Of a stretch of DNA of 64,000 nt, positions 8,683 to 17,296 are shown in pieces. This DNA is from Zoogloea sp035335645 (lineage in GTDB: Bacteria > Pseudomonadota > Gammaproteobacteria > Burkholderiales > Rhodocyclaceae): the NCBI GenBank assembly GCA_035335645.1, contig DAOQMM010000002.1, positions 27,916 to 91,915 of the forward strand. Reading direction: 5' to 3'. The notes under the pieces were generated by a model. That model had not been told where the DNA came from. It did not search any database and saw only the letters and a list, made by a program, of their open reading frames with translations. The first letter of the stretch is position 1, and the number at the start of each line of letters is the position of its first letter. A program made the translations under genes and the position numbers.

Positions 8683-9365
8683 GACGACTGTTCCTCCAGT
8701 TGGTCGAGCTCCACCACACACTGGTATAGCGTCTGGCCGGAATCCCGGTATTTGCGTTCGAAAGGGGTGAGCGGCGACGGCGCCTCGAGGGGCTGCCAGG
8801 GCGCCGGCACACCGGTGAGCAGTTCCACGGCGCGGGCGAATTCCGCGATGTAAATCGGCCAGTTGCTGCGGCACTCCAGGCGCCCACCCAGACGCGGCAC
8901 GCACGGAAACACCGGGTGGGCGTGCCAGCGCCGGGTGAGGTGTCCGATCTTCGGCCACGGGTTGGGATAGAGGATGTAATGGCGGTCCAGGCGAATGCCC
9001 GCATCGGCGAGCAGACGCCAGTAGTCCACCAGATCGGCACGACAGAACACGAGATTGGTCGGCATCAGCGCGTCCGGATAGGGCTTCTTGCGGCTCAGGC
9101 GGTCCTCGGACTGATCCACCCCGATCACATAATGGTCGGGAAAAGCCCGCGCCAGGGCGATGGTGCTGTGCCCTACTCCGCATCCGGCGTCCAGCAGCAG
9201 CGGCGCGCGCCGATCCCAGCCGGCAAGACTGGCTTCAAACGCGGCCACGTTGTAGGGCGCATAGGGTTTGCGGAAGTCCGTCGCGGCGTGCTTGTTCACG
9301 CGGCTCTCAAGGGCCTCGTGGAGTCCGCTCTGGGCGCTCTCGGGGATGCGGGAATTGGCGTACAT
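8679..9365 (-). CDS. TrmB-like SAM-dependent methyltransferase
   Basis: A 228-aa class I methyltransferase. Motif I is DAGCGVGHSTIA (residues 59-70) and the sequence NPWPK (135-139) followed by basic residues corresponds to the signature of tRNA (guanine-46-N7) methyltransferase TrmB. The C-terminal half is more divergent than in standard TrmB (239 aa in E. coli), so a related tRNA or small-molecule methyltransferase is possible. It sits in a tight run dusC - this gene - yecA-like, with a nine-base gap and a four-base overlap, which supports an RNA-modification role. Confidence 0.75.
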   Translation of the reverse strand: MYANSRIPESAQSGLHEALESRVNKHAATDFRKPYAPYNVAAFEASLAGWDRRAPLLLDAGCGVGHSTIALARAFPDHYVIGVDQSEDRLSRKKPYPDALMPTNLVFCRADLVDYWRLLADAGIRLDRHYILYPNPWPKIGHLTRRWHAHPVFPCVPRLGGRLECRSNWPIYIAEFARAVELLTGVPAPWQPLEAPSPLTPFERKYRDSGQTLYQCVVELDQLEEQSS

Positions 9366-9374
9366 CCGCCGATT

Positions 9375-10358
9375 CTACGCGGCTGCCGACAGCACCGGCA
9401 CCCCGTGGCGCCGCAGATGGCCCTCGACCGCCGTGCAGTCCTTCAATGCGCGGATCTCGCCATACAAGGACTCCGCCTGCGGGAAGTTGCGGCGCAGCAG
9501 GTTGAGCCACTGCTTGAGGCGTCCCGGCGCATGGCGGGCTTCCAGCTTGGCGCGTACCCGCCACCAGAATTCCCCGAGGAGCGGCGACAGCTCGGCCCAC
9601 TCGGCGTCGCGGTCGGGGGTTTTGGTGCCGTCAGCCTGCAGCGCGCGGATGCGCCGTGCCAGAAAGGGGTCGGCCACCGCGCCACGCCCCAGCATCACGT
9701 CGCTCACCCCGCTCACGGCACGGCAGCGTTGCCAGTCGGCCTCGCTCCACACTTCTCCATTGGCTGCCACCGGCACGCCGACCGTATCGGCGATGCGCCC
9801 GACCCATTCCCAGTGGGCCGGCGGCCGATAGCCGTCGACCTTGGTGCGGGCATGGACCACCAGCGCGTCGATGCCGCCGTCCGCCAGGGCGCGGGCGCAG
9901 TCCAGCGTCCGCCCCGTATCGGCGATGCCCAGGCGCATCTTGGCGGTGAAGGGAATTCCCTTGGGCACGCTCGCCCGGACCGCGCAGGCAATGGCGTGGA
10001 GCAGTTCCGGCTCGTCGAGGAGGGCGGCGCCGCCCCGGTGACGATTCACCGTGGGCGCCGGACAGCCGAAGTTCAGGTCGATGCCCGCCGGATGCAGACG
10101 CACCAGGCGCGCCGCGCTCGCCGCCATACGCTGCGGATCGGAGCCCAGCAGTTGCAGGTGGACCGGCGTGCCGGACGAGGTCCGGCTGCCGACTTTCAGC
10201 TCGGGCGCAATACGGGTGAAGCTGCGCCCTGGCAACACGGTCGCCGAGACCCGCAGAAACTCCGTCACGGCATGGTCGTAGCCCGGGATGCGGGTCAACA
10301 CCTCGCGGAGGACATCGTCCGCAAGGCCTTCCATCGGGGCGAGGTAAAGGCGGGGCAT
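9375..10358 (-). CDS. dusC: tRNA-dihydrouridine synthase C
   Basis: A 327-aa FMN-dependent Dus enzyme that reduces uridine in the tRNA D-loop (U16 for the DusC class). It begins with the LAPMEG motif at residues 7-12. The catalytic Cys is C99 in LNFGCPAPTVNRHRGG, and the FMN-phosphate region reads MLGRGAVADPFLARRIR. Size and the VNRHRGGAALL segment favour DusC over DusA or DusB. ATG at 10358 is preferred over an upstream in-frame TTG. Confidence 0.93.
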   Translation of the reverse strand: MPRLYLAPMEGLADDVLREVLTRIPGYDHAVTEFLRVSATVLPGRSFTRIAPELKVGSRTSSGTPVHLQLLGSDPQRMAASAARLVRLHPAGIDLNFGCPAPTVNRHRGGAALLDEPELLHAIACAVRASVPKGIPFTAKMRLGIADTGRTLDCARALADGGIDALVVHARTKVDGYRPPAHWEWVGRIADTVGVPVAANGEVWSEADWQRCRAVSGVSDVMLGRGAVADPFLARRIRALQADGTKTPDRDAEWAELSPLLGEFWWRVRAKLEARHAPGRLKQWLNLLRRNFPQAESLYGEIRALKDCTAVEGHLRRHGVPVLSAAA

Positions 10359-10476
10359 GGGCAATCGGGTCCGGCGTCACGGCCGGGCGCTGCGAGAACA
10401 GGGGCGGCACTTTACCGGAGTTGGCTCGCGGACTGAAGGGGCCGTTCCGTCGCGCGCACGGGCCTCGGCAAAGGGG

Positions 10477-10482
10477 TATAGT
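10477..10482 (+). promoter_or_regulatory. Candidate -10 box for the TAXI-xpt-gckA unit
   Basis: TATAGT lies 48 bases before the TAXI start codon in the gap after dusC. No recognisable -35 is present at the right spacing, so this is only a positional candidate. Confidence 0.25.
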
Positions 10483-10530
10483 CACCCGCCTCTGTGTATC
10501 CCGACCGTCCGCCTGCGCACCCTGCCCATC

Positions 10531-11868
10531 ATGCGCCGAATTGACTTCACAAATCGCCGGGAATGGCTGACCCTGGCGCTCCCCGCCCTGCTCCTCGTCG
10601 TCGCGGCCTTTGCGGTGGCGTGGAAGTTTGTCCAGCCCGCTCCGCCCCGACAGATCGTCATGAGTACCGGGCCCGCCGGCGGCGCCTACCAGTACTTTGC
10701 CGAACGCTATCGGGAACGTCTGGCGCGGGATGGCATCGAACTGGCCCTGCGTCCGTCCACCGGCGCCGTGGAGAACCTCAACCGCCTCAAGACCGTGGAT
10801 GAGGTGGACATGGGCTTCGTGCAGGGTGGCGTGGCCGACGAGCCGGAGTCGGACGATCTGGCCACCCTGGGCAGCATGTACCTGGAACCCGTGTGGGTGT
10901 TCTTTCGGGGCAAGGCCGATCTGGACCGCATCGACCAGCTGAAGGGACGCCGCATCGCCGTGGGGGCCCCGGGCAGCGGAACGCTCCTGTTCGCACTCCA
11001 GTTGCTGTCCGCCAACGGCTTTGCGACCGATGATCCTCATTTCATCCACCTGGGCGGGCTGGAGGCCGTCGAGGCGATCCGCTCCGGTCAGGTGGATGCA
11101 GTATTTGCCGTGGGGGCCCCCCAGGCCCCGGCCATCCAGGCCCTGCTCGCCGAGCCAGGCCTGTCCCTGCTCAATTTCGCCCAGGCCGACGGCTACGTCC
11201 GCCACTTTCCGCACCTGTCCCGCATCACGCTGCCCCGCGGCGCGATCGACATTGCCCAGGATCGCCCGCCCCGCGACATCCACCTCCTCGCCGCCACCGC
11301 GAATCTGGTGGTGATGGCGGACCTGCATCCGGCGATCGTCACCCGCGTGCTTCAGCATGCCGCGCAGATCCATGGCCAGCCCGGCATGTTCATGACGCCC
11401 TTCGCCTTTCCCGCCAACCAGGACCGCTCCCTCCCGCTGCATCCTTCTGCGCGGCGCTTCTACGAAAGCGGGCCGCCCTTCCTGCAGCGCTACCTGCCGT
11501 TCTGGCTGGCGGTGCTGATCGATCGCCTTATCGTGATGCTGGTGCCCATCGTGGCGGTGGTGATTCCCCTCTTCAAGGTGCTGCCCGCGCTCTACAACTG
11601 GCGCATGCGCTCGCGGGTGTATCGCTGGTACGGCGAACTCAAGTTCCTCGAAAATGAGATCGGCCAGCAAAGCACCCACACACCGGAAGTGCTGGATGAC
11701 TTCATCCGCCGCCTCGATGGGATCGAGGACCGCGCCAGTCGCCGGAAGCTACCGCTGGCCTTCAGCAACGAGCTCTACACCCTGCGCGAACACATCAATC
11801 TGGTTCGGCAGCGCCTTGAACGCCTGCAGGCACGGGCTCAAGTCCCTGCGGCGCCGACCGTTTCATGA
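10531..11868 (+). CDS. TAXI-family TRAP-type solute receptor with C-terminal membrane segments
   Basis: A 445-aa protein. It has one N-terminal membrane anchor (about 14-36), a periplasmic TAXI binding domain (from IVMSTGPAGGAYQYFA to about residue 300) and a C-terminal hydrophobic stretch with one or two helices around 325-355, then a cytoplasmic helical tail. TAXI proteins normally bind organic acids and feed a TRAP permease, but no permease gene is near. The extra C-terminal helices suggest a membrane-tethered sensor or scaffold rather than a free binding protein. It is 55 bases upstream of xpt. Confidence 0.88.
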   Translation: MRRIDFTNRREWLTLALPALLLVVAAFAVAWKFVQPAPPRQIVMSTGPAGGAYQYFAERYRERLARDGIELALRPSTGAVENLNRLKTVDEVDMGFVQGGVADEPESDDLATLGSMYLEPVWVFFRGKADLDRIDQLKGRRIAVGAPGSGTLLFALQLLSANGFATDDPHFIHLGGLEAVEAIRSGQVDAVFAVGAPQAPAIQALLAEPGLSLLNFAQADGYVRHFPHLSRITLPRGAIDIAQDRPPRDIHLLAATANLVVMADLHPAIVTRVLQHAAQIHGQPGMFMTPFAFPANQDRSLPLHPSARRFYESGPPFLQRYLPFWLAVLIDRLIVMLVPIVAVVIPLFKVLPALYNWRMRSRVYRWYGELKFLENEIGQQSTHTPEVLDDFIRRLDGIEDRASRRKLPLAFSNELYTLREHINLVRQRLERLQARAQVPAAPTVS

Positions 11869-11923
11869 ATCCATCCTTGCCGTCCGGAACCTCGCCCGGA
11901 TCCACATTGACCGCGATCTGCCC

Positions 11924-12535
11924 ATGAGCCCCCACCTGGACCTCACCGAACCCTACGCCCCGCTCGTCCGCCGCATCGAAGCGGAGGCCACCGTCACCAC
12001 CGACGGCAATCTGCGCATCGACCACTTTCTCAACCACCGCGTCGAACCCGCCTACATCGCAGAGCTGGGGCACGAGCTGGCCCGGCGCCTGTCCTACTTC
12101 CAGCCCAACGTGATCCTCACCGCCGAGGCCAGCGGCATCGCGCCAGCCTTGATCGTGGCCCAGGTGCTGAGCATCCCCATGGTGTACGCCAAGAAGTACT
12201 CCTGCGACGTGGAGGGCCCCGCCATCAGCCGGATCGTGGCCTCGCCGGGACGGGGCGCCGAAGTTCGTCTGGCCCTGTCGTCCCGCTACGTGCGCAGCGG
12301 ACATCGGGTCGTGGTCGTGGATGACTTCCTGTCCAACGGCCGCACGGCGGCGGCCCTCGTGGAGATGGCCCGCGAGGCCGGCGCAGAGGTGCTCGGCGCC
12401 GGCTTCATCGTGGAGAAGCGCTTCAATCGCGGGCGTGAACATATCGCAGCAATGAACGTCCCCATCGCCACCCTCGCCCAGATCGAATTCCTGCACGACG
12501 GCCGCGCCTGCCTGACCCAGCCGCCCGCCGCCTGA
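11924..12535 (+). CDS. xpt: Xanthine phosphoribosyltransferase (Bacillus Xpt type)
   Basis: A 203-aa type I phosphoribosyltransferase converting xanthine and PRPP to XMP for purine salvage. The PRPP-binding loop VVVVDDFLSNGRTAA (residues 129-143) is very close to that of Bacillus Xpt, and length and N-terminus also match that family. A different, enterobacterial-type XPRT (gpt) is encoded at 33971. The gene lies eight bases before the glycerate kinase gene, so the two are likely cotranscribed. Confidence 0.9.
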   Translation: MSPHLDLTEPYAPLVRRIEAEATVTTDGNLRIDHFLNHRVEPAYIAELGHELARRLSYFQPNVILTAEASGIAPALIVAQVLSIPMVYAKKYSCDVEGPAISRIVASPGRGAEVRLALSSRYVRSGHRVVVVDDFLSNGRTAAALVEMAREAGAEVLGAGFIVEKRFNRGREHIAAMNVPIATLAQIEFLHDGRACLTQPPAA

Positions 12536-12543
12536 GCACCGCC

Positions 12544-13839
12544 ATGTCGCCCCGGCAGATCCTGCGCAGCCTCTTCGACGCCGCCCTCGCCGCGGCCCAG
12601 CCCGAGCGCGTCGTGCCGCTTCATCTGCCAGACGGCGGCGCCCTGCCCCGCGGGCGCGTCATCGTCATCGGCGCTGGCAAGGCCTCGGCCGCCATGGCCC
12701 GGGCCGTGGAAGATCACTGGCCGGGTGATCCGGCTCGACTGTCCGGGCTGGTCATCACCCGCTACGGACACGGGGTGCCCTGCAGGCATATCGAAATCGT
12801 CGAAGCGGCCCACCCGGTGCCCGACGAACGCGGCTACGCCGCCGCCCGGCGCATGCTCGAACACACCGTCGCGGAGCTTGGCCCGGACGATCTCGTGCTG
12901 TGCCTCATTTCCGGCGGTGGCTCTGCCCTGCTGGCGGTGCCAGCCGCGGGCATCACCCTGGCCGACAAGCAGGCCATCGGCCGCGGCCTTCTCGCCAGTG
13001 GCGCCACCATCGGCGAGATCAACTGCGTGCGCAAGCATCTCTCGGCGATCAAGGGCGGGCGCCTGGCGCTGGCCTGCCAGCCGGCACGGGTGCTGACCCT
13101 GCTGATATCCGACGTGCCCGGCGATGACCCGTCCATCATCGCGTCGGGCCCCACGGTGGGAGACCCGACCACCTGCGCCGAGGCCCTGACCGTCCTCGAC
13201 AAGTACGCCATCCCGCTGCCCGCGCATGTCCGTGCGCACCTCGAATCCGCTCGCGGCGAAAGCCCCAAGCCCGGTCATCCGGCCTTTGCCCGGTGCGAAA
13301 CCCGCCTCATCGCCACGCCGCAGCAGGCCCTTGAAGCCGCCGCCCGAAGGGCCCGCGAGCTGGGGTTGAGCGCCCACATTCTGTCGGACGCCATGGAAGG
13401 CGAATCCCGTCACGTCGCCCGCGTGCATGCCGCCCTGGCGCGCCAGGTGGCGGACCGCGGCCAGCCCTTCGTGGCACCCTGTGTGCTCCTCTCCGGCGGC
13501 GAGACCACCGTCACCGTCAGCGGCAAGGGCCAGGGAGGCCGCAATGTGGAGTTCCTCGTGGCCCTGGCGCAGGCCCTCGACGGCCACCCGCGCGTTCATG
13601 CCCTGGCGGCCGACACCGATGGTGTCGACGGCAGCCTCGACATCGCCGGTGCCTGCATCGATCCGACGACGCCGGCCCGCACCTTAGCGCTGGGACGGCG
13701 TCTGGCCGACGTGCTGGCGGACAACGACGGTCACGGGCTGTTCCAGGCCCTGGGCGACTCGGTCGTCACCGGGCCCACGCAGACCAACGTCAACGATTTC
13801 CGTGCCATCCTGATCGACGCGCCGGACGCGGCACTCTGA
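12544..13839 (+). CDS. Glycerate 2-kinase (MOFRL family)
   Basis: A 431-aa type II glycerate kinase (GckA/TtuD-like), phosphorylating glycerate to 2-phosphoglycerate. It has the N-terminal Rossmann-like domain (RVIVIGAGKASAAMA), the CLISGGGSALL loop and a C-terminal MOFRL domain containing GGETTVTV and GRNVEF. Many homologues are annotated as hydroxypyruvate reductase in error. Together with xpt it may form a salvage/assimilation pair: glyoxylate released from purine breakdown is assimilated through tartronate semialdehyde and glycerate. Confidence 0.92.
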   Translation: MSPRQILRSLFDAALAAAQPERVVPLHLPDGGALPRGRVIVIGAGKASAAMARAVEDHWPGDPARLSGLVITRYGHGVPCRHIEIVEAAHPVPDERGYAAARRMLEHTVAELGPDDLVLCLISGGGSALLAVPAAGITLADKQAIGRGLLASGATIGEINCVRKHLSAIKGGRLALACQPARVLTLLISDVPGDDPSIIASGPTVGDPTTCAEALTVLDKYAIPLPAHVRAHLESARGESPKPGHPAFARCETRLIATPQQALEAAARRARELGLSAHILSDAMEGESRHVARVHAALARQVADRGQPFVAPCVLLSGGETTVTVSGKGQGGRNVEFLVALAQALDGHPRVHALAADTDGVDGSLDIAGACIDPTTPARTLALGRRLADVLADNDGHGLFQALGDSVVTGPTQTNVNDFRAILIDAPDAAL

Positions 13840-13867
13840 GCGTTCGCGCCCCGACGCCGGCCGCGGA

Positions 13868-14737
13868 TCAGCGGAAATGCACCCGCACTTCCGGATTGCC
13901 GGGCAGGCCATCGTAACGCACCACAATGTCGAGACCGGATTTCGGCGCCAGGAGGCGGCTGAAGGAGCCCAGGGACAGCAGATCGCCCCGCTGCAGCGGT
14001 GTGCCGGCGGCGGCGAGATCCCGGGCCAGCCAGATCGCCGCATTGAGCGGATGACCCAGGATGGCGCTGCCCTGGGCGCTGTCCAGCACGGCCCCCGTGC
14101 CGTCCCGTACCGACACAGTCATTGACGCGAGCGCCTCCGCCCGGAGACCGCCCGACCGGGCCGGCACGGGCGTCCCCTGCACGCCAAGACGCGCGCCCAC
14201 ATTCACCAGGGCCAGCATCGGCCCACTCAGTGCGCCCGGATCGCCGACCATCAGATCCGGCAACTCCACGAACGGGATCACCGCGGAGAGGGCCTGCAAG
14301 GCCGCGTCGGGCGATCCGGCCCGCGCCAGTGCATGAGGATCGGCCACTTCCACCAGCAGGTCCGCCTCGAAGACCGGGCGGATACCGAACGCGGCCGGCA
14401 CCTGGGCACCGTCGGGTAGCAGACCGGCACGGAACAGGCGACCCCGCAGCGGGGCCCCGTAGCCGAAGCGCTGCTGTACCGCCGGGTTGGTGAGCCCCGC
14501 CTTGTGCCCGACCGGTGCTCCCCAGGCCTGGGCCAGGAAGCGCACCACCTTGTCCCGTCCGCACAGACCGTCCTCCATGCGCGTGAGACCGGGCACCGCG
14601 TGTACGGGGGTTCGGTTCACGATGGCGGCTGCCACCGCAGCGGCCTCCACGTCAGCAGGACATTCCGCGCGGGCGCCGGACACCAGCAGCGCGCCCATCA
14701 GTACGCCGGCCCGCCAGCGCGAGGACCCCCGGCACAT
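13868..14737 (-). CDS. Predicted exported FAH / 2-keto-4-pentenoate hydratase-like protein
   Basis: A 289-aa protein. Residues 1-24 look like a Sec signal peptide (basic start, hydrophobic AGVLMGALLVSG, then ARA before E25). The rest matches the fumarylacetoacetate hydrolase / MhpD hydratase fold: GHKAGLTNPAVQQRFGYG, the metal-ligand region FEADLLVEVAD, FVELPDLMV and GHPLNAAIWLARDL. Homologues are normally cytoplasmic, so the leader is unusual. Start ATG at 14737 follows the tupA stop by one base; a longer start at 14770 would bury the leader and overlap tupA. It is the last gene of the tungsten operon by position; a link to aldehyde or tungsten metabolism is inference only. Confidence 0.75.
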   Translation of the reverse strand: MCRGSSRWRAGVLMGALLVSGARAECPADVEAAAVAAAIVNRTPVHAVPGLTRMEDGLCGRDKVVRFLAQAWGAPVGHKAGLTNPAVQQRFGYGAPLRGRLFRAGLLPDGAQVPAAFGIRPVFEADLLVEVADPHALARAGSPDAALQALSAVIPFVELPDLMVGDPGALSGPMLALVNVGARLGVQGTPVPARSGGLRAEALASMTVSVRDGTGAVLDSAQGSAILGHPLNAAIWLARDLAAAGTPLQRGDLLSLGSFSRLLAPKSGLDIVVRYDGLPGNPEVRVHFR

Positions 14738-14738
14738 C

Positions 14739-15554
14739 TCAGCGCGCCAGCGGGTAGAAAAGCTGCTCATTGCCGATCTTGTAGGCAGCGATGGCTCGGC
14801 GTCCGTCGGCGGAGGTCAGCCAGTCCATGAAGCGCAGCGCCGCCGCCCGCTTGACGTGGGGATGCCTGGCGGGATTGACGAGGATCACGCCGTAGGGGTT
14901 GTACAACTGCGGATCGCCGGCGAACAGGATGCCCAGATCCTGACGGTTCCGGAAGCTGGCCCAGGTGCCCCGGTCGCTGAGGGTATAGGCGCCCAGGCCT
15001 GCCGCCATGTTGAGCGTCGGACCCATGCCGGCGCCGGCCTCCTTGTACCAGCCCTGGCCCCTGGGATCGACCCCGGCCGCCTTCCAGAAGCGCAGCTCGG
15101 CCGCATGGGTACCGCTGCGGTCGCCGCGGGAGATCCAGGTTGCCCCCTGACTGCCAATCCGTGCAAAGGCGTCCGAAGCATCCCTGGCACGCTTCACGCC
15201 GGCCGGATCGGCGGCCGGACCGATGACTACGAAGTCGTTGTACATCACATCGCGTCGGTCGACGCCGTAGCCGTCGGCAACGAACTTGTCCTCGGCCGGG
15301 CGATCATGGACCAGGACCACGTCCGCATCGCCCCGCCGCCCCACGTCGAGGGCCTGCCCCGTGCCCAGGGCCACGACCCTGACGGCGATGCCGGAGTCCT
15401 TTTCGAAGATGGGCAGGATGAAGTTGAAGAGACCGGATTGCTCCGTCGACGTCGTCGACGCCACCACGATGCTTTCACCGGCCTGGACCGCTGCCGTGGA
15501 CACCGCCAGTCCCAGCAGGACCGAACGGAAAAATTTCAGAAGGCCATGCGCCAT
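14739..15554 (-). CDS. tupA: Tungstate ABC transporter, periplasmic binding protein
   Basis: A 271-aa exported binding protein with a signal peptide (about 1-25, ending AVQA). The opening ASTTSTEQSGLFNFILPIFE is the oxyanion-binding signature of TupA/WtpA-type proteins, and DADVVLVHDRPAE follows in the same pattern. It captures tungstate for TupB-TupC. Start ATG at 15554 has an AGGGAGAG site and overlaps the tupC end by 19 bases. Gene order tupB-tupC-tupA directly after aor genes argues for tungstate rather than molybdate. Confidence 0.93.
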   Translation of the reverse strand: MAHGLLKFFRSVLLGLAVSTAAVQAGESIVVASTTSTEQSGLFNFILPIFEKDSGIAVRVVALGTGQALDVGRRGDADVVLVHDRPAEDKFVADGYGVDRRDVMYNDFVVIGPAADPAGVKRARDASDAFARIGSQGATWISRGDRSGTHAAELRFWKAAGVDPRGQGWYKEAGAGMGPTLNMAAGLGAYTLSDRGTWASFRNRQDLGILFAGDPQLYNPYGVILVNPARHPHVKRAAALRFMDWLTSADGRRAIAAYKIGNEQLFYPLAR

Positions 15555-16249
15555 GGCAGCTCTCCCTGGATGTAAAGACGTGCCGCCGGGCTGGCGGGAC
15601 GCGCGAAGAAACGTTGGACCGGCGCATGTTCGCACACGCGACCGGCGTCCATGAAGACCACATCGTCGGCCAGCCGGGTGGCCTGACCGAGGTTGTGGGT
15701 GGTCATGAGTATGCGCGTGCCGTCCGTACGGATCTCGCGCACGATGCGCTCGATGGCCTCCACGGACGAGGGGTCGAGGCTGGCAGTGGGTTCGTCGAGC
15801 AACAGCAGTTGGGGGCGGGTCACCCACGCCCGCGCCAGCGCCAGCCGCTGCCGCTCGCCGCCGGAGAGCCCCCGTGCGCTGTCCGTCAGGCGGTGGGCCA
15901 GACCGACCCGCTCCAGCACCGCAGCGGCCCGGCGGCGACGCTCGGTCGCAGCGATTCCACGCGGTGTGAGGGCCAGCGCCACATTGCCCAGGATCGAATC
16001 GCGGAACATGCGCGGCTGCTGGAAGACCATGGATACCCCGGCACCCGGCGTCGCTGCGCCGTTCCAGTCGATCAGCCCCGCGTCGGGTCGAAGCAATCCG
16101 CACACGTGCCGCAGCAGGACGCTCTTGCCGGCACCGTTCGGTCCCAGCAGGACGGTGATGCCCTCGCCGTCCAGGCGCAGGTTCAGGCCGTCGAGGATCG
16201 TGCGCGGCCCCGCCCGCCATACGAGGTCGCTCACCGTCAGCGCAAACAT
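15536..16249 (-). CDS. tupC: Tungstate ABC transporter, ATPase
   Basis: A 237-aa ABC ATPase with Walker A (GPNGAGKS), signature (LSGGERQRLALARA), Walker B (LLLLDEPTASLD) and the switch His (MTTHN). It has no regulatory TOBE extension, which is usual for TupC and distinguishes it from ModC. It lies between the permease and binding-protein genes with 12 bases to tupB and a 19-base overlap with tupA. Confidence 0.93.
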   Translation of the reverse strand: MFALTVSDLVWRAGPRTILDGLNLRLDGEGITVLLGPNGAGKSVLLRHVCGLLRPDAGLIDWNGAATPGAGVSMVFQQPRMFRDSILGNVALALTPRGIAATERRRRAAAVLERVGLAHRLTDSARGLSGGERQRLALARAWVTRPQLLLLDEPTASLDPSSVEAIERIVREIRTDGTRILMTTHNLGQATRLADDVVFMDAGRVCEHAPVQRFFARPASPAARLYIQGELPWRMAF

Positions 16250-16261
16250 CGGCGGACGTCC

Positions 16262-16966
16262 TCAGGCATAGCGCCGGAATGCCCAGGTGCGCAGCATATA
16301 GGCGGCAGCATTGATGAGAAGGATGACCGCCAGCAGGACGACGCCCAGGGCCAGCGCGAGGGGCAGGTCACCCTTGCTGGTCTCCAGGGCGATCGCCGTA
16401 GTCATGACGCGGGTCGACCGGTCGATGTTGCCGCCAACGATCATCACTGCGCCCACTTCGGACATGGCCCGTCCGAGCCCGGCGAGCACGGCCACCAGCA
16501 GGGAATGCCGGCAGTCGTGCAACAGCAGGGTCACGCTGTCGATCCAGCGAAAACGCATGGCCGCGAGCTCTTCGGCGTAATCCCGCCAGGCATCCTCCAC
16601 CACCTGGCGGGCGATGGCGGCCATCAGCGGGATGACCAGGAGGGTCTGGGCGATCACCATGGCCACCGGGGAATACATCAGCCCAAGATGACCGAAGGGG
16701 CCGGAGCGGGACAGGGCCAGATAGACGACCACGCCCACCACCACAGAGGGTAAGCCCATGCAAGCGTTGAGGAAGATGACCAGTGCCTGACGCCCCGGAA
16801 AACGTCCCACCCCCAAACATGCGCCAAGCGGCAGGCCGACGAGCGTACCCGCCAGCACCGCCAGGCCACTGACCCGCAGCGACAGGACGACGATGTCCAC
16901 GACCTGCCTGTCGAAACCGGTCAGCAATTGAAAGGCTTCGAGAAACGCCTGCCCCATCCCGCTCAT
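16262..16966 (-). CDS. tupB: Tungstate ABC transporter, permease
   Basis: A 234-aa permease with about five or six membrane segments and the EAA-type cytoplasmic loop (AEELAAMRFRWIDSVTLLL) that docks on the ATPase. The ending IVGGNIDRSTRVMTTAIALE is typical of TupB-type permeases. ATG 16966 gives the family length; an ATG three codons later is equally plausible. Sixteen bases separate it from the upstream small unknown gene. Confidence 0.92.
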   Translation of the reverse strand: MSGMGQAFLEAFQLLTGFDRQVVDIVVLSLRVSGLAVLAGTLVGLPLGACLGVGRFPGRQALVIFLNACMGLPSVVVGVVVYLALSRSGPFGHLGLMYSPVAMVIAQTLLVIPLMAAIARQVVEDAWRDYAEELAAMRFRWIDSVTLLLHDCRHSLLVAVLAGLGRAMSEVGAVMIVGGNIDRSTRVMTTAIALETSKGDLPLALALGVVLLAVILLINAAAYMLRTWAFRRYA

Positions 16967-16982
16967 CCAGGTGCGTGCGCCC

Positions 16983-17288
16983 TCATCCACCGCCCCGACG
17001 CATGGCCAGATCGATGCGATGCAGCAAGGTTCGCCGTTCCGCACCATTGCCCGCAAGAAAGCGCAGATGCGCGGCCAGGGCCGGCAGGCGGATCATTCCG
17101 ATGACCCGATCCGGCAGCGGTGTCAGGGACACATCCAGCACCGCCCCGTCGCCTTCCACACGAAAGCGACCGGCGGTGACAGTGATCGTCCGATCCGTCT
17201 CGGCGAGCCGCAGCGCCCGTTCGAACTCCGTCATGCTGATGCTCATCTCGCGGGAAAAACCCTCCGGCGCAAGAACGTTCTCGACCAT
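16983..17288 (-). CDS. Small protein of the aldehyde oxidoreductase operon (AorE position), unknown
   Basis: A 101-aa soluble protein with no recognised domain, signal peptide or membrane helix. It contains SMTEFERALRLAE near the N-terminus and an arginine-rich C-terminal end. It lies between the MoaD-like gene (eight bases upstream) and tupB, the place of aorE in aorABCDE-type operons of Aromatoleum-like bacteria. Start ATG has an AAGGAT site. A role in tungsten-cofactor assembly or insertion is inferred from position only. Confidence 0.75.
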   Translation of the reverse strand: MVENVLAPEGFSREMSISMTEFERALRLAETDRTITVTAGRFRVEGDGAVLDVSLTPLPDRVIGMIRLPALAAHLRFLAGNGAERRTLLHRIDLAMRRGGG

Positions 17289-17296
17289 GCGATCCT

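Noticed and set aside
15554..16220. N-terminal extension of tupA into a longer frame
   Set aside because: The extension is out-of-frame tupC sequence; the ATG at 15554 with AGGGAGAG and a signal peptide is the real start.
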